Positions 35,681 to 44,973 of a stretch of 64,000 nt of DNA are shown here, in pieces. This stretch comes from Adiantum capillus-veneris (taxonomy: Eukaryota; Streptophyta; Polypodiopsida; Polypodiales; Pteridaceae), in NCBI GenBank assembly GCA_014529385.2, contig CM043958.1, positions 142,470,734 to 142,534,733 of the forward strand. The letters are read 5' to 3'. Under the pieces are notes generated by a model. It made no database searches. It was not told the origin of the DNA and was given only the letters and a program-made list of their open reading frames with translations. The position numbers were made by a program, and so were the translations under genes. Position 1 is the stretch's first letter; each line of letters opens with the position of its first letter.

Positions 35681-36624
35681 AACTTGGCAAAAGTAATAAT
35701 AAACGTATGGATGGGGAATGACTATCATTAGCAAAAATATGCTTGTGCCTCTGGTAAAGATCTTCGAGAAAGTGGTAATGACCGGAAATTTTGAAATACA
35801 ATTTGTATGTAAAAAATATGATGTCCAACTTAAAACATCCACCTAGAAAAATGACCTTAAAGACATGTATCTTTGTATGCAGGAAATCACTTTTGATGAA
35901 GGTAAGTATATAGTGGTGACTTCACAATTGCAAAGTACTTTTTGATGCTTTTGGATAAATACATAATTTTGAACACAAATGTTTTACTTTGAAGTTCGTT
36001 CAAATTTAAAGAGCCTTAATCCTCAAGTGGGGGTCTCTGAAGAGATGGTAGTAGACTGGACTTTTGAAAATTGATCCAATTTACAAAGGATATGCTGTCC
36101 AATTTTTTCTAGAATTAAAAGATATAAATAGTAGCATATATAAATGGCTCAAACATGATATTAGATCTTGGTTATGGTGGTAGTTTGTGTTGTAATTTTT
36201 GAAACCAATAACAAGGGGAGGGAGTCGTTGACACCTGTCTTCCCAAGTAATGCTAGTTCTGAAAGGCTTGTGTTTCTTGGATGGTGGCTTGTAAGAGATT
36301 CTTTCCTTGGGATTACAACAAAAACTGCAGCGGTAACGGAAGATCGTCCAATGTACCAACAAATGTACCAGTTGGATCCTTCTATATGTAGATGTAGTTG
36401 AAGCTCATCCCAAAGGATGGGCACATACGATACAAATAATATATTGTAGTGATCAAAGATCAAATTTTTGATCTAAATGATTGTATTATCCATTAGATAC
36501 AGAATTTTGTATCGTGTATATGAAATGATTTATGATATCTTTTTTTACAATATTGTTATTCAATATATTATCTAACTCAATTGTCTAAGTATGGTTCAAT
36601 TATGAGGGGATTTTTCATACTTAA
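35681..36624 (+). repeat. PLE pseudo-LTR 3' part (family B), copy 1
   Basis: It is nearly identical to 46836-47779. Several overlapping ORFs (for example 36081-36362 on the minus strand, also 47236-47517) are shared only because the DNA is duplicated. It ends GGATTTTTCATACTTAA before AC, like family A. Confidence 0.7.
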
Positions 36625-36700
36625 ACACACACACACAATTTCCCTACTAGTCTTTGGTCGGACTAGTGCCATACTTAGCAATTGGGATTAGATAATATAT
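36563..36700 (+). repeat. Nested inverted repeat at pseudo-LTR/body junction (family B)
   Basis: Arms of 32 bases (36563-36594 and 36669-36700) are nearly perfect reverse complements. Between them lie the AC run (36624-36637) and an inner hairpin (36646-36667) with a 7-bp stem ACTAGTC/GACTAGT and the loop TTTGGTCG. The sequence differs from 985-1088 but the architecture and the TTGGTC loop are the same. Confidence 0.75.
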
Positions 36701-37306
36701 CAGATAATAATATAGCTAGTCCAATTTATCCTGACTTCAATCAAACGGTTTATGTCAGGATATGGGTATTTATACCCTAAGAATTGGATTGCCTGCTCTT
36801 TAATACAAGTTACATTATTATTAGCTTGATCCACCCAATCCAAAGGGATGGTTCAGGGCTCTCAGCTCCTAAATTGGTCAAGTGCCTACATGTTTAAATA
36901 TAATCCATATACTGTAAGCATTGATCACCCTCATGTGTGGATTTTCAAGTTATCTTGCAGGATCGGAGTATTGTACAGTAACCAACGTCACGAAATATTC
37001 CACAAATTTGGAGTTACATCATCGAAATCATGAGACATCAGGTATGTAGATTTCATAATACCTTACTCTCCTCCTTGGAGGACCCCTTTATCATACAACA
37101 ATTGGGTGTACTTACATCTAGGTTCTGTTCAAACACATTACAAATGAGTAATCTCGCATCTAAATCTGGTTAACACCATACAAAAGATTGAGCTATAAAG
37201 CATGGAAATTTTTAGGAAGCAATTACTACAATTGGTGGGGGATTGGTCCACTTGGTGGACCATCCTCCACCAAGTGGATCTCTCCTCTAGGATGGGGGAG
37301 GGCCCC
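36640..37306 (+). mobile_element. Internally deleted PLE body (no RT)
   Basis: The sequence starts with the junction hairpin, as the body at 1033 does, and ends with the 3' pseudoknot (37235-37277) and AC. Only about 670 bases lie between, with no RT motif. A 61-codon frame at 36848-37033 shows nothing recognisable. I infer a non-autonomous deletion derivative. Confidence 0.5.
37235..37277 (+). other. 3'-terminal pseudoknot (copy 2)
   Basis: Arms GTGGGGGATTGGT, CCACTTGG, ACCATCCTCCAC and CCAAGTGG lie in the S1-S2-S1'-S2' order. S1 and S1' both differ from 4521-4556 but still pair (with one bulge and G-U pairs). AC starts at 37307. Confidence 0.65.
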
Positions 37307-37326
37307 ACACACACACACACACACAC
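37307..37326 (+). repeat. (AC)n after pseudoknot copy 2
   Basis: Ten AC units. Confidence 0.95.
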
Positions 37327-38233
37327 TTATATAGCTGGCAAGTCCTTGGTCACAGACTCACCTTGCATATCCCCGTGGAACCTATTTTATGAACATAGTT
37401 GTGTGGTAGACAACATGCCGCATAATTTTCAACATCTAGCTATGTCCTTCTGGGATTTGAAGTGCACTTGGATTCTTTATACTTTCCTAATCCATGTACT
37501 TGCTTACCAAACCCGCTTGGATTTACCTCACTTTGCGTGTTTTGGTGCATGCATTATACACCTTAAAAAATAGTACCATTTTCTTGGGTAGTTCTCTTAC
37601 TGCTTATATCTCGCCAGCACAGCTCTGGGCACTTTACTTGCCTTGCATAGTATAAAACACACACACACACACATACTATCTTTCGTACATGATTTTGGAT
37701 TGATACCTAATTTTGGACTCCAATTTATGGCTTACCAAAGTTGGTGGCTGTGATAAATAAAGACTTTATTTTAAGAGGACGTGTGTACCTCCTATGGTGC
37801 ATGGTAAGCTGAACCTAGGACTCCTTGCCATGGTTGGCATACATGCTTTAAATGGATTTTCAGTGGTCCTCTTCACACCTAATCTCATGTGGGTGGTGTA
37901 GGAGCTTTTAAAGCCGGTAGAACACATGCATGAACATTCCCTTGTCTATTGTTGTTTTGCATCGGATGGGTATTTCTCCCTTTCTTTGGCGCTTGCTCGC
38001 AAAAGCCTCCCCTCTACTCACATGCACTAAAGTCGATTTTCTTTATCTGTTCTTATTCGAAGTCGATTTTCTGGGTCTACCCTCTTCATACACACACGCA
38101 TATATGCGGTTTTGCAAGGCTCCAGTGGCATGGAGGCATTTTCTTGATCTCTTGCTTACCTAACCTCAGAACCTTTAGAGACTTTCCTCTCTGCTCGCCC
38201 TAACCGGCTCAAGGCTGGTACACAATATCGTTC
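37327..38233 (+). repeat. Unassigned PLE-array segments split by an AC run
   Basis: Two stretches, 37327-37656 and 37674-38233, separated by AC at 37657-37673. They are non-coding and not clearly repeated elsewhere in the window. Their position in the AC-separated series suggests truncated pseudo-LTR pieces. Confidence 0.4.
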
Positions 38234-38261
38234 AACACACACACACACACACACACACACA
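38234..38261 (+). repeat. (AC)n opening the RT-bearing unit
   Basis: About 14 AC units directly before the family C pseudo-LTR. Confidence 0.95.
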
Positions 38262-39029
38262 AGTGGTGACTCTTTATGCTACATGAATACTATGCTAGAA
38301 GAAAATGCATCAACCATACACACACATATGGGTCTCGTTAGCCTGAATGGCTGGGCATGCTCACAATCGGTCTGATTTCCAGAAGTCTCACACACACACA
38401 CACACACACGTACACACACACACACACTCACACATACACACCCAGGTAGTGGCTTGTTGCTCTACATAATTCTATACTAAGCCCGATGGGACCACATAAA
38501 CAGTACACACACATACACATACACACATGTGGTTTTCTCGCTACACCGCGTAAAAAAACTATACCTAATGTCTGCAAGCTACATCCAACTAATTGCAGGC
38601 TTGACCATATTGGATTAAAATACGGGGTGGCTGAGGGCTTAACCGATAGTGTCCCTAGTCGAACCTTTCAACACATGATACTACCCTAGCACATGGACCA
38701 ATAGGGGTTTTTTTTTTTTTAAGGGGGACGAGTCCTTTAAAGACCTGGCTCTCACTTGTTGGGTAATTCACTGTGAGACTACCCACTGGTAGCGTGGCTT
38801 GCTCTTCACCGAGCCCTGCATTTCTGCGCATGCGTAAATTGCACCATACAAGGCGATGCCTCCACGGATATTTGATGGGGACTTGTGCCTGCCTATGCCA
38901 CACCATCTAATTGAGCCTATGGATTCTACAGGAGGCTTTACTGTGTGCGCTCAACATGACTAGACGTGCCCAGGCCTCGGGGAAATAACGCCTTGAATGC
39001 CTCTCAGTACTCCTACAAGTCCTGCTATG

Positions 39030-39061
39030 TATAAAGGTGAGAGCCCCTTTGTGCTTCTCAC
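39030..39061 (+). promoter_or_regulatory. TATA box and GTGAGA hairpin (family C)
   Basis: TATAAA at 39030-39035, then GTGAGAGCCCC...TCTCAC (39037-39061) and TTAG. ATG of the mini exon follows about 80 bases later. Confidence 0.6.
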
Positions 39062-39142
39062 TTAGATCGGTTGCGCTACTGTCTATTTTTCTACATTGAG
39101 GGATTAAGTGAGGTGAAGGGAGAGATTCTTTCATTTGTAATC

Positions 39143-39193
39143 ATGCCTAAGAAGACAACACCGACTGCTGGGAATGAACTCGAGGCTACGCAG
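39143..39193 (+). CDS. Mini first exon of PLE (17 codons) with GT donor
   Basis: ATG CCT AAG AAG opens a 17-codon frame with basic MPKK and the end EATQ, then GTTAGC. The exon in the second copy (42436-42486) differs at one codon (Ala to Val). It is phase 0 at the donor. I infer it supplies the start of the PLE protein after splicing, but the matching acceptor of this truncated copy is not certain. Confidence 0.5.
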
Positions 39194-39819
39194 GTTAGCA
39201 TGCTTCTTGAAGGCTGTGGCTTGAAAACTTGGATTACTTGTCTGTTCGTTGAAGCAACATAATGTAATAATTGTTGTCATACATTTAACTCCTCTTAATT
39301 CTGGCTCGGCAATAGCTGCGGGACTCTAGTTAAATGTTTCCTTTTTAGCCATAACCATTGGGCTACTTACTATACATCCTGGCCCTTATGACTCAGGCTT
39401 GCTAACTTGTTCATTATGGAACTACATCTGTTATTGGTTGATAGCCCGTATAAACAGTGATTATGTGTTTGGTTCACCTTACTCAGCTCTGGTTCACCGT
39501 ACTTGGTCTACCGTTGGTTGGATTTAGGTGGGGATTGGTCTATTGCATCTTTAAAGCCTTGATGATATTGGGAATATTTTGAAAAATGTCATAAGGAAAG
39601 ATCACCTAGTAGTTGACCCTGCTAAGCTTTGTATAGGGCTCAGTATATGCGGGCCAGTAGTTGAGTTGTTAGCTGGCTGTGAATATAAGACACTTATGGG
39701 TTGCTGTATTGTTGCTCCTTCCTCTGACTATATAGTAAAGACACAATTTTTAATTTAGTCCTATAAGACTCCCTGATTACGTAAAAGAATTTGAAAAGTT
39801 TGGGGCCCATGTTTGTACT

Positions 39820-41166
39820 ATGGACCTTAACTTTATTAGCAATCCAAGTATCAGAAGCCTGTTGGCTAAAGGTCTTAATCATATACCTTGTGAACCTCTT
39901 AACCCACACTTGGCTATGGCCTCATTATTAAACTGCCTGGCAGATCTTACTACAACACTCCAACTGGAGTCAGAAGTCCTACAGGACTTAGCTCAATATG
40001 TCAAAATCAATTTTCTAAAGAAAATTAGTTCTCTTCCCATAAAATGGCTTAGCAATGACACTAGTTGGTTAACACCTGCTCTTACGATCAATTGTCAAGA
40101 AGTGGCCAGCAAGTGGTTCATTGTCGGCTTAGACAAAGCTGCAAACAATGCTAGTATCATGTGTAAAAAACTTGCTTGGGATGCAGCCAAAGAACGACTT
40201 AGTGGAAATGAATTTTACTCATCTAACCTTACTCCTTTTGTGCTTACAAATAATATCCTAATTGAACTACAAGCATTAGGATATGGTAACACTTGCAGGA
40301 AACTACCTATTTTATTTCCTACATATAAGAGCCATAAGCATAAGTTTCGATGGATCTCAGATGCATCCAAATGTATATATACTGATATCACACAGAACAT
40401 TACAGTATGCCTTAATCTTATTTTACTCGAATTTGAAGCGCTTTGTGAAAGAAAGAAGACACTATGCAAGAACTTCTTTGGCCTTGACATCTGCCCGTTC
40501 TGGATTATAAAAAATGTTGTAGATGTATTATTAAATCTACCGAATAAGATATATAGCATCTTTACAGCTGACATTTCTCAATGTTATGAGAATATACCTT
40601 TATCAGGAGACTTTGGCCTGATTAACACTCTTGAAAAGATAATTGAGCTGACCTTCAACTCCAAAAATAAGCAAGGATACCATATGATTTCCCTTGTAAA
40701 GAAACCAAAATGGGTAAAGACTACTGCGCTTAAAACGCCACTTCATTTTGATCGATATAAGCTATTTCAACATATTATCTGGGTTCTCAATAATTTTTTC
40801 GTACGTATTGGAAACTCATGTTTTAGACAGGTACTTGGCATCCCTATGGGTTTCTCCTGCTCACCGGTTATGTGTAATTTGTACTTAGGCTACTTTGAAT
40901 ACTCTTGGATATTAAAACAATTGGCATGTCATCATACGGCTATGATGCTACCTAGCTTTATGTATACTTTTCGGTTTATGGATGATATCTTTAGTATTAA
41001 TAACCATGCCAACATTGACTCCTTCCAAAACATTTATCCCTCAGTACTCTCAGTGGTTCCCACTGCTGCTCATAACATTGATATCAATTCAAAATCATTT
41101 TCAATAAGTACAAATTATCTCAATATTGGGATAACTCTTGTCTCACCATTCTCTGGGATTTTGTAA
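39820..41166 (+). CDS. Penelope-like reverse transcriptase (448 aa, near-complete core)
   Basis: The RT would copy the element RNA. Motifs by residue are VGLDKAANNASIMCKKLA (102-119, fingers), LFPTYKSHKHKFRWISDAS (165-183, motif 2 region) and TADISQCYENIPL (249-261, motif A, Asp251). LGIPMGFSCSPVMCNLYL (339-356, motif B) and FRFMDDIFSIN (385-394, motif C, Asp388-Asp389) follow. All catalytic Asp are present. The layout matches PLE RTs, the sister group of telomerase, rather than LTR or LINE RTs. The frame is open from 39754 without an ATG until 39820 and joins pseudo-LTR sequence at 39767, so the N-terminal domain seen at 1134-2695 is missing. A shift near 41155 moves the C-terminus to another frame. 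Confidence 0.88.
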   Translation: MDLNFISNPSIRSLLAKGLNHIPCEPLNPHLAMASLLNCLADLTTTLQLESEVLQDLAQYVKINFLKKISSLPIKWLSNDTSWLTPALTINCQEVASKWFIVGLDKAANNASIMCKKLAWDAAKERLSGNEFYSSNLTPFVLTNNILIELQALGYGNTCRKLPILFPTYKSHKHKFRWISDASKCIYTDITQNITVCLNLILLEFEALCERKKTLCKNFFGLDICPFWIIKNVVDVLLNLPNKIYSIFTADISQCYENIPLSGDFGLINTLEKIIELTFNSKNKQGYHMISLVKKPKWVKTTALKTPLHFDRYKLFQHIIWVLNNFFVRIGNSCFRQVLGIPMGFSCSPVMCNLYLGYFEYSWILKQLACHHTAMMLPSFMYTFRFMDDIFSINNHANIDSFQNIYPSVLSVVPTAAHNIDINSKSFSISTNYLNIGITLVSPFSGIL

Positions 41167-41465
41167 CAAGATTCAGTTGGAAGCGTGATAAGCTGGAGAT
41201 CCTACCCTCTGAGTTTGTGAAAAGGAAAAGTAATCGACCACATAAAACTGCGATTAACTCTTCCCTTGGCATGCTGCATTTAATCATGTACTCTTCAACT
41301 AATACATATGTAGATTTCAAAGAAATCACAAAATTGCTTAGAAAATTTCAAGGAAATGGTTTTCAGAAAACTGAGCTGCTGAGCTTATTGTCTAGGACGA
41401 TTGAAGAAAAAGATTGGCCTGGATGTAAAGTAAATAAAAGTTTGCTCATCTCTATGATGAGGTAG
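41155..41465 (+). pseudogene. C-terminal end of the PLE RT in a shifted frame
   Basis: After the shift the sequence reads LWDFVTRFSWKRDKLEILP and continues through NRPHKTAINSSLGML (from 41232) to the stop at 41463. Copy 1 has the matching FDTFTCWKKDVLP, NRPKQLAKK and INASNTT-like blocks. One indel is all that separates it from the RT frame. No endonuclease follows. Confidence 0.8.
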
Positions 41466-41506
41466 TAGGCCCATACTCTATGGGCCTGCTACCTCTTAGA
41501 GTATGG
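41462..41506 (+). other. 3'-terminal pseudoknot (copy 3, different sequence)
   Basis: S1 GTAGTAGGCCCA pairs with S1' TGGGCCTGCTAC. The loop ATACTCTA (41473-41480) pairs with TAGAGTAT (41497-41504) downstream. The stop codon of the RT lies inside S1. AC follows at 41529. The sequence is unrelated to copies 1 and 2 but the arm order and place are the same. Confidence 0.75.
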
Positions 41507-41528
41507 TGCCTGGGATTGGGAGGGCACC

Positions 41529-41548
41529 CACACACACACACACACACA
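41529..41548 (+). repeat. (AC)n between RT unit and next unit
   Basis: Ten AC units, the junction of two head-to-tail units. Confidence 0.95.
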
Positions 41549-42322
41549 AGTGGTGACTCTTTACGCTACATGAATACTATGCTAGAAGAAACTGCATCAA
41601 CCATACACACACATATGGGTCTCGTTAGCTTGAATGGCTGGGCATGCTCACAATCGGTCTGATTTCCAAAAGTCACACACACACACACACGTGCACACAC
41701 ACACACACACACACTCACACATACACACCCCGGTAGTGGCTTGTTGCTCTACATAATTCTATACTAAGCCCGATGGGACCAATTAAACAGTACACACACA
41801 TACACATACACATACACACATGTGGTTTGCTCACTACACCGCGTAAAAAAACTATACCTAATGTCTGCAAGCTACATCCAACTAATTGCAGGCTTGACCA
41901 TATTGGATTAAAATATGGGGTGGCTGAGGGCTTAACCGATAGTGTCCCTAGTCGAACCTTTCAACACATGATACTACCCTAGCACATGGACCAATAGGGG
42001 TTTTTTTTTTGTAAAGGGGGACGAGTCCTTTAAAGACCTGGCTCTCACTTGTTGGGTAATTCACTGTGAGACTACCCACTGGTAGCGTGGCTTGCTCTTC
42101 ACCGAGCCCTGCATTTCTGCGCATGCGTAAATTGCACCATACAAGGCGATGCCTCCACGGATATTTGATGGGGACTTGTGCCTGCCTATGCCACACCATC
42201 TAATTGAGCCTACGGATTCTACAGGAGGCTTTACTGTGTGCGCTCAACATGACTAGACGTGCCCAGGCCTCGGGGAAATAACGCCTTGAATGCCTCTCAG
42301 TACTCCTACAAGTCCTGCTATG

Positions 42323-42354
42323 TATAAAGGTGAGAGCCCCTTTGTGCTTCTCAC
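42323..42354 (+). promoter_or_regulatory. TATA box and hairpin, second family C copy
   Basis: Same as 39030-39061, base for base in the TATA and stem. Confidence 0.6.
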
Positions 42355-42435
42355 TTAGATCGATTGCGCTACTGTCTATTTTTCTACATTGAGGGATTAA
42401 GTGAGGTTAAGGGAGAGATTCTTTCATTTGTAATC

Positions 42436-42486
42436 ATGCCTAAGAAGACAACACCGACTGTTGGGAATGAACTCGAGGCTACGCAG
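42436..42486 (+). CDS. Mini first exon, second family C copy
   Basis: Seventeen codons, MPKKTTPTVGNELEATQ, then GTTAGC. It differs from 39143-39193 by one amino acid. Confidence 0.45.
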
Positions 42487-44945
42487 GTTAGCATGCTTCT
42501 TGAAGGCTGTGGCTTGAAAACTTGGATTACTTGTCTGTTCGTTGAAGCAACATAATGTAATAATTGTTGTCATACATTTAACTCCTCTTGATTCTGGCTC
42601 GGCAATAGCTGCGGGACTCTAGTTAAATGTTTCCTTTTTAGCCATAACCATTGGGCTACTTACTATACATCCTGGCCCTTATGACTCAGGCTTGCTAACT
42701 TGTTCATTATGGAACTACATCTGTTATTGGTTGATAGCCCGTATAAACAGTGATTATGTGTTTGGTTCACCTTACTCAGCTCTGGTTCACCGTACTTGGT
42801 CTACCGTTGGTTGGATTGAGGTGGGGATTGGTCTATTGCATCTTTAAAGCCTTGATGATATTGGGAATATTTTGAAAAATGTCATAAGGAAAGATCACCT
42901 AGTAGTTGACCCTGCTAAGCTTTGTATAGGGCTCAGTATATGCGGGCCAGTAGTTGAGTTGTTAGCTGGCTATGAATATAAGACACTTATGGGTTGCTGT
43001 ATTGTTGCTCCTTCCTCTGACTATATAGTAAAGACACAATTTTTAATTTAGTCCTATAAAATGGGCTTGCTGTTGTGTCCAGGCTGATGTACATACTACT
43101 GGCTTTTGCATGGCATGACTAATCTAGAGTAGCACTGGGACTAAGATAGAGTGAGCTAGATGGATGTCCATCCGTAAAATAGCATTACATTAAACTGTGG
43201 AAATACATCAGGTTGTTAACATAGAATAAATTAACTGCTGGCTGAGTGTGCTTGACTATACTGACATTGGTACTTCTTCAGGGCGTTTTGTTACATTGCC
43301 AAACTAAGGGAATCATGAAACTATGACTAACTAGTTGGTTTAACATGGATCATCAGAACGTATATGGTACTGGTAAGGTGCATCCTAACTGCATATGGGT
43401 CACAAATTCGTTTGGCTGATTATGGATACTGTATATGGCGGTGAATCTTCATCAGTAAGTAACACTAAGGTTTCATAAACTGGTCATTGTCTGAGCTTAC
43501 TATAATGGTGTTTAAATATACCTACCCTATGGGTGTTTTAAGAGGGCTCTGGCATATGAACATGGATTGAGAGATGGAAGGTATGGTATGTCTGGAATAA
43601 CTCTGGCTGAGAAGGCTACTGCTGCTGGGAAGTCCGGCCTGAATTCTACTTTTTGTAAAAAAAACCTATGGCTTGCAATATGTAACTTGTGTACAAACTA
43701 GACTAAATAAAGGTTTTTTTTAAAAAGATCATAATCGGGTTTTTACAGCAAAGTATGGCCCTAGGATGGGCCTCTCTGTTCTGCATAATATTCACAAACA
43801 TTGTTTCTGGATTTAGTTGTTTAATTTTATCACCATCAGCAGGTACCACTCGGCTGATCAATGATTGATCTACTTTGAGCTCACAGTAAACGAACCATTG
43901 GTTTGTATACCCCCTGTTTCTATACACTAAGTTTTGGCCTATGACCATATGATAGTTTCTTTTAAACTTATGCATCTGTAGAGGTAGGTATAACATTTTG
44001 TGTAGTAAGAGGTGTAGTCCCTCATACTATGGCTATGTCAACTCGTGCTAAAGATCATGTATCACTGATAGCTTCTTCTTGGGAATAGATTTATGGGATT
44101 CAGGAGGATGTTTTGGAAAAGAATTTGATTTAATTTCAAAGACAAGGTTATGCTACAAATCCTCATGTTGAGGGTCTCCTTGAGAGATGCTGGTTTTTTT
44201 TGAAAAATAATCCGTTCTTCAAAGAAAACTCTGGCAAGATTTTTTTACATACTCGTCGTTATGGTTGGGAAATATGAGGATAAGCTATATACTATATCGT
44301 ATACACTAAATTACACTCGACTTTTCATTAGACATAGCTCAGTAAAAACATTGGGTGTTATGCACGAATTGGGTGATTGTAAAACACCACCACTTGGCCA
44401 CCAGCACTCTATGCATGTTTGAAAAGCTTGCATTGTTTGTAGGTAACCTGACTTGTTAATGATACTTTGACGTGGGGAGATTTCATAAATATTTGGATTA
44501 GGCACTTCACTGGCCTCCCCTAGGATGTCATGACCTATGGCGAAAACTATGGCCTATATACTTAGACCCTTTTGCTCTTCACTATTAGGTGTAGTAGTAA
44601 TTTAAGTTGTCAGTAGATTGACATGGATAACAACTGACTAGACCTGATGATACCTGTCTATACGCAGCCAGATCTAACCAAATGTTGCTCTGTTTGTATG
44701 GATGCAGGTAAGGGTCTATCTTGTTTGCTGTTGCTTTGTTTACTGCTATCCGGCTCAGATGGGTGATTGTATCATCCCCCCATTTACGATGTTCCAAGCT
44801 TGATGGATTTTGTATACTGTAATAATGCAAAATGTCTGTAATAACAAGGGATGTTTTGTATTATCTTTTGTGAGAATCAGGAGTCTAGAGTCTATTGAAT
44901 ATGTAAGTATTCAGTTGTGGTTATTGTAGCCCTAGAATAAATGAA

Positions 44946-44973
44946 ACACACACACACACACACACACACACAC
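44946..44973 (+). repeat. (AC)n
   Basis: About 14 AC units between array units. Confidence 0.95.

Larger units (their letters stand above)
38262..39767 (+). repeat. PLE pseudo-LTR 5' part (family C), first copy
   Basis: It is nearly identical to 41550-43058 over 1.5 kb, with an imperfect AC region (38388-38445), a TATA/hairpin promoter (39030-39061), a 17-codon exon (39143-39193) and a GT donor. Both copies agree up to TTTAGTCCTATAA, where the RT body begins here. The few differences visible indicate a recent duplication or insertion. Confidence 0.8.
38234..41548 (+). mobile_element. Penelope-like element with nearly intact RT
   Basis: The unit runs AC, promoter part, mini exon, intron-like stretch, RT body without N-terminal domain, 3' pseudoknot, AC. 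The next unit (41550 on) repeats its first 1.5 kb, so the RT body is flanked by direct repeats as in the pseudo-LTR arrangement known for Penelope-like elements. No GIY-YIG endonuclease is seen on either side of the RT. Confidence 0.75.
41550..44943 (+). mobile_element. RT-less PLE unit (family C pseudo-LTR, full)
   Basis: The first 1.5 kb equals 38262-39767 and the rest (43059-44943) is unique. It carries TATA 42323-42328, exon 42436-42486 and, near the 3' end, GACATGGATAACAAC (44620) with an ACCTGT...CAGGTA pair (44653-44713), then AC at 44946. No RT is present. A minus-strand frame at 43703-43996 shows no domain. Confidence 0.65.

Noticed and set aside
36081-36362. Minus-strand 93-codon frame found again at 47236-47517
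   Set aside because: Both lie in the family B direct repeat, and plus-strand frames are equally preserved, so the conservation reflects recent duplication and not coding.
38655-38906. Minus-strand 83-codon frame found again at 41948-42199
   Set aside because: Part of the nearly identical family C repeat; no domain and no independent support.
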